DNA of 64,000 nt from Roseburia sp. (GCA_023662875.1 JAMPIG010000004.1:1-64000), one strand, 5' to 3'. Shown: positions 33,857 through 44,600, numbered from the stretch's first letter. Numbers and translations are program-made. Notes: generated by a model from the letters alone, not told the origin.

Positions 33857-34281
33857 TATCCTTTCTCTAAGGCTTTGTAAATGACATCGAGCATTTTCTT
33901 AACAGGTATCGCCAAGGCGTATGTCACCGCTGTAGTAATCAGCCACATAATCAATACGGAACGGTTGTAGGAAAGCTTGTCCGATATCCGGATAAACAGA
34001 TAGGAGGTTACGCTGATCAGCACGGCAAAATGCAGAATATAAGCGCTCATCGAATACCTTCCCAGCATCAGGAAGGGCTTGCTCTCAAACGCCTTTTTGA
34101 TCGGCAGGCAAAACAGGCCGGCGCAGATCAGCAGAAACGCCCCTGCGATATGATAGTATTCCGCATATTCCGTCCCGAGGAACCGGTATAAGATAAACTG
34201 CGGCTCAATCGCCATCGGAAACCCGCACCGCAGCACGATTCCCTTATATAACAGGTTACCACAGCGCCGAAGCAATGGCAA
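33829..34281 (-). pseudogene. acyltransferase family 3 remnant (C-terminal part)
   Basis: About 150 codons matching only the last membrane helices of an acyltransferase-3 protein (FLLICAGLFCLPIKKAFESKPFLMLGRYSMSAYILHF...). The family is normally 330 residues or more, and the catalytic N-terminal half is missing. There is no SD before the first ATG. Its 3' end overlaps the end of the AlbA_2 gene by 28 bp. It is most likely a gene cut down by the arrival of the neighbouring cassette. Confidence 0.65.
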
Positions 34282-34424
34282 TCGTTAAATTTTAAGCAAA
34301 TTTAAGCGGAACTTAAACATATTTTAAAGGACTCGATCTTCCGCTATGGTACAATAATCCTGTATCTTTTCCCTCACTGCCCGCGGAAATAATCAAAGCC
34401 GACCCCCTGAAAGGAACCTCCTCT

Positions 34425-35285
34425 ATGCCCAAAATAGCGGTACTATCCGATATCCACAGCAATTATATCGCGTTACAGAAATGTCTGGATTACGCCTTAA
34501 ACGGCGGAATCGACACCTTCGTTTTTCTCGGGGATTACCTCGGGGAGCTGGCCTACCCTCAAAAAACCATGGCTCTTCTTTATTCCATGAAGGATCGCTA
34601 TCGCTGCTTCTTTATCAGGGGGAATAAAGAGGATTACTGGCTTAATCATAGGAAGGACTCAACAGGCTGGCGGGAATACAGCTCCACAACAGGCTGCCTT
34701 TATTATACCTGCCAGAATCTGTCCGAGGAGGATTTACGGTTTTTCCAATCCCTCCCCATAACGGACGAGCTTAGCTTCGACGGGCTGCCGCCGGTCACGA
34801 TTTGCCACGGCTCGCCCCGAAACGTAAAGGAAAAGCTGCTGCCGGACGACAAAAACACTTTTCAGATTCTGGAAAATCATCCCAACAATTATATTTTATG
34901 CGGACATACCCACGTACAGGGCAAGATCGCGCATCAGGGGAAGCTCGCGCTGAATCCCGGCTCCGTAGGCGTTCCTCTGGAAAGCGGCGGGAAGACGCAG
35001 TTTCTGATCCTGACAGATCTGACGGAGCGTTGGGACTATGAGTTCGTCAGTCTGGATTACGATATCGAAAGGGTGATCGAGGAGCTGCGGCTTTCGGGCT
35101 TGAACGAAAAGGCTCCCTATTGGTGTAAGGTATCCGAAACCGCATTGCGCACCGGCCAGGTATCTCATATGACGGTTCTGATGAGAGCCATGGAGCTTTG
35201 CAAAGAACGGTTCGGCGTGTGCAGCTGGCCGGATATACCGGAGGAATGCTGGGAGCAGGCGGTGCGGGAGCTGCTGCCGGAATGA
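34425..35285 (+). CDS. metallophosphoesterase (YfcE/MJ0936-like)
   Basis: 286 residues. All five metal-site blocks of calcineurin-like phosphoesterases are visible: LSDIHSN, FLGDYLGE, IRGNKED, ICHGSPRN and CGHTHVQ. A NPGSVGVPLE block typical of the YfcE-like branch follows. A C-terminal extension of about 70 residues has no known domain. SD GAAAGGA precedes the ATG. Such enzymes hydrolyse phosphodiesters or phosphomonoesters. The substrate is unknown. Single-gene unit by spacing. Confidence 0.9.
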   Translation: MPKIAVLSDIHSNYIALQKCLDYALNGGIDTFVFLGDYLGELAYPQKTMALLYSMKDRYRCFFIRGNKEDYWLNHRKDSTGWREYSSTTGCLYYTCQNLSEEDLRFFQSLPITDELSFDGLPPVTICHGSPRNVKEKLLPDDKNTFQILENHPNNYILCGHTHVQGKIAHQGKLALNPGSVGVPLESGGKTQFLILTDLTERWDYEFVSLDYDIERVIEELRLSGLNEKAPYWCKVSETALRTGQVSHMTVLMRAMELCKERFGVCSWPDIPEECWEQAVRELLPE

Positions 35286-35364
35286 GCTGGCTACTGCCGA
35301 GCGCCTTTTATCAGGCGCTGCGCCTGACAGAACAACCCGGCGCAATATGCAGCCCGTTTTTCTA

Positions 35365-36108
35365 TTACCGCATCTCCTCAATATGATAAATATAGTCCAG
35401 AGAACCGATCGCTTCTATGATCTCCTTGTGCGTCTTATATTTTTTCAGCTCCGCGCTCTTGATCGTAAAGGTGATCGTATAGACGCTCAGCCCCGACCCG
35501 ATATAGGCCTGGTTCGCCTCTATATCGTCGATGTGGAGTCCCAGCCGCCTGCTGACCGTCACAAAGTCCCGCAGATATTCTCTGCTCTTCAGCTCCAGGT
35601 GGATTTCAAAATGGTTGGAGCGGTTTTTCAGGTAGACCTCAAAGGCGGGGAACCCGGCCAGGATGCAGAGCAGCGAAAACCAGGCGATCAGCGATATCGT
35701 GTAAAGCCCCGCGCCCACCGTAAAGCCCAGGATACCGCAGGACCAGAGTCCCGCCGACGTGGTCAGACCCTTGATCTGGCTCCGGGAGCTGAAGAGGATG
35801 GAGTTGCCGCTGATCATGGCCGTAGAGACGATAATCGCGGCGGACAGCACCGGGAGCCCGCTGGAGAAGGTTTGCATCATAAAGAGATCCAGGATCATGG
35901 CTACTGTCGCGGTAAAGGAGATCACCACAAAGGTACGCAGTCCGGCGGAATGCCGCTTGCTGGATCGCTCGCAGCCTATGATCGAAGCCAATACCACTAC
36001 CAGCGCCACCCTCAGCACAACGGAACCGGTATTTAATTCTCTCGACCAGTTCCCCAGGAAATTGGCAATCGGATCGGCGACAGCCGCCGTCATAATAGAA
36101 TCCATCAT
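35365..36108 (-). CDS. MgtC/SapB family membrane protein
   Basis: 247 residues. An N-terminal domain of about five helices carries the family signature LASIIGCERSSKRHSAGLRTFVVIS. A C-terminal cytoplasmic ACT-like domain follows (about 165-247). It overlaps the KefB-like antiporter gene by ATGA, so the two are made together. MgtC-type proteins influence magnesium and potassium balance and membrane potential. Pairing with an antiporter fits ion homeostasis. Confidence 0.9.
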   Translation of the reverse strand: MMDSIMTAAVADPIANFLGNWSRELNTGSVVLRVALVVVLASIIGCERSSKRHSAGLRTFVVISFTATVAMILDLFMMQTFSSGLPVLSAAIIVSTAMISGNSILFSSRSQIKGLTTSAGLWSCGILGFTVGAGLYTISLIAWFSLLCILAGFPAFEVYLKNRSNHFEIHLELKSREYLRDFVTVSRRLGLHIDDIEANQAYIGSGLSVYTITFTIKSAELKKYKTHKEIIEAIGSLDYIYHIEEMR

Positions 36109-37547
36109 CTCATTCTTCTCCTTCTGTATTGATTTGATACCAGTGCGAAATGCTCCTCCGCCGCCTCCGAAAAAGCCTGTTCATCCTCGAAGTAGGGATT
36201 GTCATGCTTCGGAAGCTCCTCCTGTATTTTATGAATCCGTCGGATCAGCAGCTCTACCTCCGTCTTCGGCGCTTCTCCCGGCGTCTCTTCCGCCACAGGC
36301 GCAATATCCTCCAGCTTATTGGAGTAGGATTTCGACAGATACAGGGACAGCTTCGCGCAGGCCGGTCCGATCAGTTCATACAGGACGCTGGAGGCAAGGA
36401 TAATCGTTTCCAGCGCCTTCCCCGTCTCTCCGCCGAGGGTTCTGGCTCCCATGGCCGCCAGGCCGATAGCCACTCCCGCCTGGGGAATCAGGGCCAGGCC
36501 TAAGTAGTTGCGCACCAGTCTATCCTTGCCCGTTACCAGGCAGCCCGCAAAGGCTCCGGCGTACTTCCCGGCAATACGGACAATAAAGTAAATAATTCCC
36601 ACCGCCAGCAGGGGAACGCTGCCGATGCTCTCCGAGGTATTCACCAGCGCGCCCAGATCGAAGTTCAGCCCCGACCGCACGAAGAAAAGCAGCAGGATCG
36701 GCGGGCTGAAGTAGTTGAGCTGGCGGAACAGCCTCTCATCCTCCGTCGTATTGATATATACCATGCCCATCGACATACAGCCCAGCAGGGGCGACACGTC
36801 CAGCAGCGCGCAGATTCCGCAGAAGGCAAAGAGCAGCGCGATCGACACGATCAGCCGGTTATCTGTAGAGCGTTTATGCAGCAAAAGCTTCAAAAACAGC
36901 CCGAACAGGCCGCCCAGGATAAACACGCCGATATTGACCAGAATCGGCCGCAGGATGTTGCCCATCCGGAAGCTGCCGGTCATAGACGCCAGCGCGACAG
37001 AAATCGAGATGCTGTAGGCGATCAGCCCTACGATATCGTCCAGTGCCACGACCTGCAGCAGCGTCTCTACAAAGTCTCCCTTCGCGTTGGTCTGGCGAAT
37101 CGTCATCACGGTAGAGGCCGGAGCCGTTGCCGAGGCCAGCGCAGCCAGCACAATAGAGAAATTCAGCTCCAGCCCCAGCAGGAAATAAGTCACGCAAAAT
37201 ACCAGCAATGATGCCAGGCAGGCCTCCAGCAGCGTAATCACGATAACCTTTCCGCCGTTCTTCTTCAGGGTGGAAAAACGAAAAAATTCCCCGGTGCTGA
37301 AAGCGATAAAAGCCAGGGCGATATCCGCGATAAAATCCATCCCCTTTATAATCTCTCCGGGCACCAGCCTCAGACAGTAGGGTCCGATCAGGATCCCCGC
37401 CAGAATATAGGCTGTCACATTAGGCAGCCGGAAACGCTTCGTGAGCCGGGTCATGGCGAAGCCGCTGATCAACATCAGCGCCACGGAAATAATGATAATC
37501 GAGACCAAAGAAGTAATCTGTAATCGATCGTATATTGTCATCGGCAA
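36105..37547 (-). CDS. monovalent cation:proton antiporter, CPA2 (KefB/NapA) family
   Basis: 480 residues with about 12 helices in the first 400 and a cytoplasmic tail (about 410-480) that lacks a TrkA-N domain. Typical sequences are YILAGILIGPYCL, FSTGEFFRFSTLKKNG and ALASATAPASTVMTIRQT. Start: TTG at 37547 has a G-rich SD at good spacing, while an ATG two codons later is also possible. It is coupled to the MgtC gene and divergent from LysR at 37659. A TTGGAT-18-TATCAT promoter lies at 37583-37612 on this strand. Confidence 0.88.
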   Translation of the reverse strand: MPMTIYDRLQITSLVSIIIISVALMLISGFAMTRLTKRFRLPNVTAYILAGILIGPYCLRLVPGEIIKGMDFIADIALAFIAFSTGEFFRFSTLKKNGGKVIVITLLEACLASLLVFCVTYFLLGLELNFSIVLAALASATAPASTVMTIRQTNAKGDFVETLLQVVALDDIVGLIAYSISISVALASMTGSFRMGNILRPILVNIGVFILGGLFGLFLKLLLHKRSTDNRLIVSIALLFAFCGICALLDVSPLLGCMSMGMVYINTTEDERLFRQLNYFSPPILLLFFVRSGLNFDLGALVNTSESIGSVPLLAVGIIYFIVRIAGKYAGAFAGCLVTGKDRLVRNYLGLALIPQAGVAIGLAAMGARTLGGETGKALETIILASSVLYELIGPACAKLSLYLSKSYSNKLEDIAPVAEETPGEAPKTEVELLIRRIHKIQEELPKHDNPYFEDEQAFSEAAEEHFALVSNQYRRRRMR

Positions 37548-37582
37548 GAATCCGCCCCCTCTCTTGCAAGATAGATAAATTT

Positions 37583-37612
37583 ATGATACACTGTTTTTGA
37601 AAGAAAATCCAA
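37583..37612 (-). promoter_or_regulatory. candidate promoter of antiporter-MgtC operon
   Basis: On the minus strand TTGGAT and TATCAT are separated by 18 bp, about 35 bp before the antiporter start, in the short gap shared with the divergent LysR gene. Confidence 0.45.
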
Positions 37613-37658
37613 TTATGATATTTTTATCTGCGATAAAATTTTTTTATGGAGGTTAAAT

Positions 37659-38549
37659 ATGCTGGGAGCGAAGGTAGAGACCCTGCTGGCAGCGGTCAAA
37701 TATCAGAATTTCACCCGTGCGGCCGAGGCGCTGGCTATGACGCAGCCCGCCGTCAGCCACCACATCAAGCAGCTGGAGAAGGAGGTCGGCGCGCCGCTCT
37801 TTGTGCGCAGCAAGTCGGGACTGCGTTTGACGCCTCAGGGAGAGATCGTGGTCAAGTACGCCAGACGTCTGACGGCCCTGAACGCAAAAATGCACTGGGA
37901 GCTGCAGAATACCGGAAAAAACCTCTCCGTCCTGCGCGTGGGGATCACCCATACCTCGGAGAGCAACCTGACGGCGGCCTCCCTGGCAAAGTGCAGCAGC
38001 CTTCACGCCGGGTTAAAGATTATACTTTTTACTGATACCATAAATAATCTTTATGATATGCTGGGAAATTACGAGATCGACCTGGCCATCATCGACGGCA
38101 CTTCCGTCAATCCGCACTTTTCCTCCATGATGCTGGATACGGACTACCTGATGTGCGTCATGTCGAACGGCAACCCTCTGGCCCGCAGGGGAGTCGTCAC
38201 TCTGGCCGAACTGAAAAAGCAGAAGATGATCCTGCGGACGCCCTCCTCCGCTACCCGCACCCTTTTTGAATCGACGCTGGAGAGCAACAACGAGTCCATC
38301 TCCAGCTTCGACGTGACCCTGGAGGTTGACAATATCGCCACGATAAAGGATTTAATCCGCAAAAATCTCGGCGTCTCCATCCTGCCCCGGAGCGCCTGTA
38401 TGGACGAATTGAAAAAGGGAAAGCTTACCGCTCTCCCTATTGAAAACCTCAGTATGGTTCGTGAGACGAAGATCATTTATAATAAGGACTTTACCCACAT
38501 GGATATCCTGAATGAGATCATCAAGATTTATGGGGCGACGGAGGCCTGA
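37659..38549 (+). CDS. LysR family transcriptional regulator
   Basis: 296 residues. The N-terminal winged helix (FTRAAEALAMTQPAVSHHIKQLEKEVGAPLFVRSK...) is canonical, followed by a two-lobed ligand domain (about 90-290). SD GGAGG lies 7 nt before the ATG. It is divergent from the antiporter-MgtC operon and shares a 110-bp control region with it, so those genes are its likely targets. The effector is unknown. Confidence 0.93.
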   Translation: MLGAKVETLLAAVKYQNFTRAAEALAMTQPAVSHHIKQLEKEVGAPLFVRSKSGLRLTPQGEIVVKYARRLTALNAKMHWELQNTGKNLSVLRVGITHTSESNLTAASLAKCSSLHAGLKIILFTDTINNLYDMLGNYEIDLAIIDGTSVNPHFSSMMLDTDYLMCVMSNGNPLARRGVVTLAELKKQKMILRTPSSATRTLFESTLESNNESISSFDVTLEVDNIATIKDLIRKNLGVSILPRSACMDELKKGKLTALPIENLSMVRETKIIYNKDFTHMDILNEIIKIYGATEA

Positions 38550-38627
38550 TGCGGAATGCTTCGCCGTCCCTCAGGGCATACCGCCAGGGAAATCTCCTTC
38601 GCCGCGCCAAGACGCCCCCGAAAAAAT

Positions 38628-39494
38628 TCACTCCCCTGTCCTTCTCCGGTGCATAAACACATAATAATTATCTTCCCGCTCCAGCCTGGCGGCCACCCGT
38701 TCCGCCAGCTCCGAGGCCTTCCGGCTGCCGTCCTCCCGCAGCTCATGCTCCAGTCCCTCGATGATCCTGGGCAGATAGCGGGTCGAGTCTCCCCGCCGGA
38801 TCAGCTCCCGGACAACGTCCAACAGCAGTCCGTAAGAAATTTTCTCCGGCACAATATCCGTAATCAGGGCCGGATACTCCGCCCGCAGATTGTCCGTCAT
38901 CTGCTTCAGGATATCCGCGTTCAGGATCTCGTCATACCGGCTCCGGACGATCTCCCCCAGTTTCCCAATGATATAATCCGGGTTTTCCGGCAGCTCCTTA
39001 AGAGTCTCATGATACAGCACGTTGTCGTAGGCTACGATCATAAACTCCTTCGGATTCAGCAGCATTTGATCCATAATCCGCAAAACCGGCATCAGGATTC
39101 CTTCCGCCGCCAGCTCCCGCCGCTTTCCCCCTACCTTTTCGACAAAGCCGCCGTCCCGAAACAGGGGAACCAGCTCCAGACCGATCAGCAGTTGCAGGGG
39201 ATTCAGGCTCCCCCGCAGGAATTTTAAAATCTCGCCCTGCGCCTTCTGGTCGCCGTCCTCCGTAATCCCTCCTCCGGCGATTCCCAGCAGGTAATCCGCG
39301 CCGGTTCCAAGCTGCCCGCAGATTTCCGCCAGCATCCCCAGGTCGGGGAAGCTGCTCCCCCTCTCCCACTTGCTGAGAGCCTGGGGCGTTACGCCAAGCC
39401 TGCCCGCCAGCTCCTCCTGCGTAAGGCCGTGGCGCCGCCTGCTCTCCGCCAGCCTTCCCCCGAATAAATCTCTTTCCACTTCCGTACCGCTCAT
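38628..39494 (-). CDS. XRE family transcriptional regulator
   Basis: 288 residues. N-terminal helix-turn-helix (LAESRRRHGLTQEELAGRLGVTPQALSKWERGSSFPDLGMLAEI, about 14-60) and a long helical C-terminal region of unknown type. A promoter lies at 39616-39644. It stands alone between the LysR gene and the AT-rich island, with no clear target gene. Confidence 0.88.
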   Translation of the reverse strand: MSGTEVERDLFGGRLAESRRRHGLTQEELAGRLGVTPQALSKWERGSSFPDLGMLAEICGQLGTGADYLLGIAGGGITEDGDQKAQGEILKFLRGSLNPLQLLIGLELVPLFRDGGFVEKVGGKRRELAAEGILMPVLRIMDQMLLNPKEFMIVAYDNVLYHETLKELPENPDYIIGKLGEIVRSRYDEILNADILKQMTDNLRAEYPALITDIVPEKISYGLLLDVVRELIRRGDSTRYLPRIIEGLEHELREDGSRKASELAERVAARLEREDNYYVFMHRRRTGE

Positions 39495-39615
39495 TCCCTT
39501 ACCGTCCTTTCCTGTCGCTCCTCCGCCGACAGCTTCCCGCTCCGACCGCCCTCAGGGGCGTCTTTCAGGAAGGGAATCCGGCGTTTCCGGCGACACATCT
39601 TGATTTCTATCTAAG

Positions 39616-39644
39616 ATTATAACCGGAACGGACAGGAATTGTAA
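39616..39644 (-). promoter_or_regulatory. promoter of the XRE gene
   Basis: On the minus strand TTACAA (39639-39644) and TATAAT (39616-39621) are 17 bp apart, about 120 bp before the start codon. Confidence 0.6.
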
Positions 39645-39723
39645 AACAACACTTTGTTTATGGACGCTCAACGGGAACTCTTCCGCTGCGATTTTCCGCC
39701 TGCATAAATACTGCTATACCCGT

Positions 39724-40623
39724 TCAAATAAATCCTTTCTTTTTCAGGTAACAATAGGAATCATCGGCGCTGTTGATCCTGTGCTCCACAACCTTATCGA
39801 TATGTCGGTCTATACATTTTTCTACCGCTTTAAATATTGTATTGGTTGTAAATCCAACCGCCATTCCGGCAGCTATCCCGATCGGTTTAGCCGCCGGAGC
39901 TAATGGCGGAACCATCGCTACGGCCATTGTTACAGACACATCTACCGCTCCGGCAAGTGCGGCGGATGCCGCTGATTTCCCCGTGTCGTATACGACGCCC
40001 GTCACAGCCTCATCCGCATCCTGCCTCTTTTTCAACACGTCATTCCCGTTCTTAACAATGCTGAACGTCCCTCCGACGATTGCTCCGCCCTTCGCCGCAT
40101 CGCCTGCATAATGACCAACCGCGCCGAGATGCTTAAACGGATTGGCTCCATTCGCTTGACAAGCAATCAATTCCGTTGTCTTTGAGGAAATTCCGCTATT
40201 TTGAACTCGCGTCTCCGTTTTGGCCTTCCCTCTTTCCAACGAGCGGTTGACAGCTTCAGCTGTCTCCGTTGTACCTACAACATTTGTCCTGGAGTACTGG
40301 CCTTCTTTAATTCTTTTAACCGTATCCTGCACTCCGGAACCGCTTGGCGTATCCTTGCACTGAAATCTTTTTACTATGCATCCGTTCTGTTTTACTACAA
40401 TGTCGTCTCGAACAGCAATCGGAGACTTCGTCAAATATGCCCTTCTTCCTGCTGCAATATTTCTCACGTCCGCATTAAAACGGTCTTTATAGCATATCTC
40501 CAAGACATGACCCTTCAGATTTTTACAATGCCCGGCTCTCTGAAGTGCCCTCTGCGCCACTGACCATTGATATGTACCGTTTGTCATTCCTACTCCGCAT
40601 ACTGCCTTGTTTGCGCTACTCAT
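39724..40623 (-). CDS. unknown protein with nuclease-like N-terminus and glycine-rich hydrophobic C-terminus
   Basis: 299 residues, family not recognised. The N-terminal half includes DDIVVKQNGCIVKRFQCKDT. Its Asp, beta-strand and Q-x-K order resemble a PD-(D/E)xK nuclease core, but this is only a pattern. The middle (about 175-250) holds hydrophobic Gly/Ala-rich stretches (KGGAIVGGTFSIVKNG, MVPPLAPAAKPIGIAAGMAVGF) that could enter a membrane. SD GGGAGGT precedes the ATG. It is third in an operon after the DUF1232 gene and an 85-aa gene, in an AT-rich island. An effector role is possible but unproven. Confidence 0.6.
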   Translation of the reverse strand: MSSANKAVCGVGMTNGTYQWSVAQRALQRAGHCKNLKGHVLEICYKDRFNADVRNIAAGRRAYLTKSPIAVRDDIVVKQNGCIVKRFQCKDTPSGSGVQDTVKRIKEGQYSRTNVVGTTETAEAVNRSLERGKAKTETRVQNSGISSKTTELIACQANGANPFKHLGAVGHYAGDAAKGGAIVGGTFSIVKNGNDVLKKRQDADEAVTGVVYDTGKSAASAALAGAVDVSVTMAVAMVPPLAPAAKPIGIAAGMAVGFTTNTIFKAVEKCIDRHIDKVVEHRINSADDSYCYLKKKGFI

Positions 40624-40633
40624 AATTACCTCC

Positions 40634-40891
40634 CTACCTCGCCAATTTTTTTAATTTTTCTATTCTTCTCCTCGTCCCGATTGAGATACCTTTATTTCCC
40701 AAAATTCTTCCTTCCCTGCGCCTTCCTATTAAATTTTGGTAAGATCTCAACAGTTCCCGGCATTCCCTGCGGTACAAACGCTTCTTAACAGGATGAAAAC
40801 CGGAAGGCTTACCTGAAAGAAGCTTCTTTGCCCTCTTATTAAGAATTTTCGTCGGAAATAATTCAGCTGCTGTCTTGTCAAAAATATTCAT
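40634..40891 (-). CDS. small basic protein of unknown function
   Basis: 85 residues, very rich in Lys and Arg (for example NKRAKKLLSG, KKRLYRRECRELL, GTRRRIEKLKKLAR), without membrane segments. It could bind nucleic acid or a partner protein. Start ATG overlaps the stop of the DUF1232 gene by one base (TAATG), with GGGAGG 7 nt upstream, so the operon structure is firm. No family recognised. Confidence 0.7.
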   Translation of the reverse strand: MNIFDKTAAELFPTKILNKRAKKLLSGKPSGFHPVKKRLYRRECRELLRSYQNLIGRRREGRILGNKGISIGTRRRIEKLKKLAR

Positions 40892-41430
40892 TATGCTACC
40901 TCCCTTTTCATGTAAACCAACTTATTATCAGCTTCTTCATCTTCCATCTGGAAATTGCGTTCCGAAGCCACAACGTTCATTGCCTTCTGATATTCAGCAA
41001 TATTTTTCTCATACAGGTAATTCTTATATTGTGTCAGTTCATTCTCCAAACCAGCGGCAGCAATACCCAAAACCCGGATATCATCCAGCATTCCCACGAA
41101 AGGAATCGCATCCGGAATCATGTCAACAGGAAGAACTAAATACGTCAGTGCAATCAGAATGGCGCTTTTAGTTGCCATTGAAATATGGTATTCCTTTTTA
41201 CAGGAGTCAGCCAACATGCCGCAGAAGAGATTAATCTCAACCGCAATCTTTCCCAATACAGGGATCCGTGCTATCTTGTCTACAAGCTTACAGCAATTAC
41301 GCGTAAAATCATTTAGCCCGGCCTCATCCATAGTGGTCTGCACAACTTCTTCCTCAACCATCCTGTTACACAAAATCCAGATTTCCTCGTCCGATTTGCC
41401 TCTGAGAATGTCTTCATAATTTGTTTTCAT
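40891..41430 (-). CDS. DUF1232 (YkvA-like) membrane protein
   Basis: 179 residues from the ATG at 41430 (SD AAGGAG 10 nt upstream). A helical N-terminal part of about 75 residues is followed by the DUF1232 core with its hallmark VLPVDMIPDAIPFVGMLDD. That core forms two membrane-associated helices. It is first gene of a three-gene operon with the 85-aa and 299-aa proteins. Its promoter shares a box with the kinase gene (41559-41573 and 44868-44882). DUF1232 function is unknown. Confidence 0.85.
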   Translation of the reverse strand: MKTNYEDILRGKSDEEIWILCNRMVEEEVVQTTMDEAGLNDFTRNCCKLVDKIARIPVLGKIAVEINLFCGMLADSCKKEYHISMATKSAILIALTYLVLPVDMIPDAIPFVGMLDDIRVLGIAAAGLENELTQYKNYLYEKNIAEYQKAMNVVASERNFQMEDEEADNKLVYMKREVA

Positions 41431-41532
41431 AGCTTTTACGCTCCTTTCTTTTTTGGTACTTTGAAGTATGCAATGCAGCCTCCGCTGTACCGAAATGTAA
41501 ATTTGAGTTACCTGTTTCCTGGTTACAGGCAT

Positions 41533-41573
41533 ATTATAACAGCTCCCATCTTGCCAGTTGTAAAAATGCTTTT
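41533..41573 (-). promoter_or_regulatory. extended -10 promoter with shared 15-bp box, DUF1232 operon
   Basis: Minus strand: AAAAGCATTTTTACA (41559-41573), 17 nt, then TGTTATAAT (41533-41541), an extended -10. The same box and spacing occur before the kinase gene. Confidence 0.6.
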
Positions 41574-41590
41574 CATCCCGTCAGAGCCGC

Positions 41591-41634
41591 AAAAAAAACA
41601 GGTGAACAACACTCTGCTGTCCAACCTGTTTTTA
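41591..41634 (-). terminator. strong intrinsic terminator after kinase gene
   Basis: AAAAACAGGT paired with ACCTGTTTTT and a run of eight T on the minus strand, about 40 bp after the kinase stop. It separates the kinase gene from the DUF1232 operon. Confidence 0.85.
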
Positions 41635-41673
41635 AAAAAGAATACGATTGACACTGATTCATACAACCGCTTA

Positions 41674-44600
41674 TTACTCGGAGTATTTTCGCATCTCATC
41701 CTCCATGCCCTGTTTGAAGCTTTGCATACAAGCTTCTTTGATTTGGCCAAGCGCCATTAAAAAATATTGCTTTGACAGCCTTAAATTTTTCCGGCGCAAA
41801 CTAATGGAAGCAAACCTGCGATATGCAGTTATACGCGCACCGTCATTTTTCTCCAGATATTCCAGTGACTGGCGGAGCATTTCCTCTGCTTCCTCCAGCT
41901 TCCCTCTGTTTTTGTATAATAGACCCATGTTGCACAATAGACCCACCAGTTCCCCCAGATCCCTTTCATCTTCCTCTATTTGCAGGCACAGATTCAGAGA
42001 TTTTATTCCATATTCCTCAGCCAGTCCCCGGCTTTTCTTATCCAATAAGTAAAACCGACTGGCCAAGAAATAAATACCTATCAACAGAAAAATTTTTCCA
42101 TCCCTATAATTCTGTTCCGCATAATCTATCAAAAGTTTTAATCCTTGCTCTGCCTCTCTAAATACCCCTTTATCCAACTTAACAAAAGGAATGCTATAAT
42201 ATCGAATCACCAGCCGCAATAATCTAACCAGCCGCAATAAACTAAACATGAAACCCGCATCCTCATCGCAGTCCCCCAAACACCCCAAAGCCTTCTCATA
42301 ATATTTGCGCGCCTTGCGGAAATTGTATATCCCCTGATAGTAGCTGCCCATATTCGTATATAAATCACATAATGTTTCCTGGTCACGGCAATAATCGATC
42401 GCCTGTCTGTAATAATGACTTGCCTTGAGTGGATTCACTCTGCCCAGCCCTATCAGGCTTTCTACAAGAGTCTCATCATTTTTTACCTTTTCGCATATGG
42501 CACAAGCCTTTTTAAAATATATTTCGGCTTCTTTGGGATCCGTCATACTGAGCAGATTACCAAGTTCACAATAAATCTCAGATACACCGGTACTCTCTTC
42601 ACCGGACTCCTGTCGATAAATAGTAAGCGCTTTTTCCAATGCTTTTTTATAAGTGCCGGATTTTCCCGCCGCTTGCAGCACGTAAGATACTTCCTTCAAA
42701 TAATTTGCAGCATCGATCGATTTGTAGTCTCCATCTGTTAATTCTTTTACAATATCAGATAAATTTCTGAATACCTCGTTCTCATACTCTTTATCATAGT
42801 CATCACCGTTATATTCCTTAAGGCTGTTCCCAAGAAGCGGCTCCATCCACGCTGTATCGGATCCCGCCGCGCTTCTCACCACCGCCGCGACAACAGGATG
42901 TACTGCAATGCGGTCTGTTTCGGCGTCAAGCTTTATCCACCCCTTTTCCACCAATTCATTCACGTCATCACAGGTTTCCAGGCCGCACCATTTTGCAAAA
43001 CGCTTCGTATGAATTCCCGAGGAAAGCAGAATCGAAAGGTTTTTAAGTATATACAACTCCCGATCCGTTACATTGGACATATCAAATATGCTTTTAATAA
43101 GTTCATATACACTGTTTTTCCGTATTACATTATCTTTATTTAATGCGATTCTTTCCTTCCCGATGCCCGAAAATCCGTGACTGCGTAGTTTAGCCAGCAT
43201 TATATCCGGACGGATTCTGCCTGCCTTCATTAATTTTGCCAGAAGCTCCACCGTCAGCGTGTGCCTGCCTGCCCATTCAATTATTTTATCAATATCCTCC
43301 CATTCCTTCTCACTGACGGATGTACCGTAATAAGAACAAAAGATTTTATGAATATCGGAAATATCCGAAAGACCGTCCAGCTTCATGGCATTTAAACCGT
43401 AGACAGAACCGTCCGCCTGGGATGTAATAACAACCTTACACCCCACAGACAGTAACTCGGCAAGTCCGGCATCCTCAAAATCCGTTAAATTGTCAAGAAT
43501 AATCAAGGTATCCTTATTCCCCGCATCCACGAGGGATTTAAACTTTCTCATCTTTCTCTTGTAATATGCGGGGAATTCCTCTTTATCCAGTCTGTGAAAA
43601 TGATATATGTGAAAAATTTCATCGTCGACAAAAACGCATCTGATATCATCCACATAGGGAGCAAAAATAACACTCTCATACTCCTGCTTATATTTCACTG
43701 CGTATTGTTTCATCAATTCGCTCTTCCCGATACCGTCGATTCCATATAGACATAATGCCGGGGTTGAATGTAGTCTTTCATGGATTTCTTCCAGCTCCGT
43801 CTCGCGGCCGACAAAACAACTATTCGGGTTTGGTATATAGCTTAAGATATATTTTCTTCGAGGATCCGCCAGTTTTAACAGCTCTTCTATAAATTCCTTC
43901 AATTCCTCAGAGGAGGAAAACCGTCTTTTGATATTGACCGCCAGGGTCTTATGGAAAAACTCGGTCAGCTTTTCAAATATGGCAGGATTCAGATTTTCAA
44001 CAATACGCTGATCCGCCTCATCAAAATTCCACTCGCAAGAATGTTCCCTGTCCGAAGAAGTGATATCTCTGTGAAATAAATAATCAAATACGATGGCCCC
44101 GACGGCATAAAAATCCGTTGCGGGGCACAGCGATTTCCTCTCTCCGTGTTTTTGTTCCGGAGCAGCCCACTTAGGGGAGTACGATACTATATCTCCTCCC
44201 TCCTCCAGCTCTGTCCTTTTAACAATACTGTCAAAATCAAACAGCATGATATGTTCGTCCGTCTCCGGTATCCGAAACAGATTGGCGGGCTTAATGTCTA
44301 AGTGCAATATTCCCTTTTCATGGTATATTCCCAATACCTTTGTGAGCGACAATACTATCTTCAGCAGCTCCTCCAACGATTCCGCGGGCCTTTTGTCAAA
44401 GCTTTCCCCCGTCATATCTGTTGTAACAATATACTCCGTTCCATAACCGTAACAATACGCCTCGGCGGGTACGATAGAATTAGTCAGGCGGGCGTCCCGC
44501 CTTAATTCCTGCTGTAAATCATAGCTTCTGCGGAATCGCGTTAAACCCTTGTTAAATTCTTCCACATTCTCCTCCGGAACCACGTCAAGCTTTTCATTTC

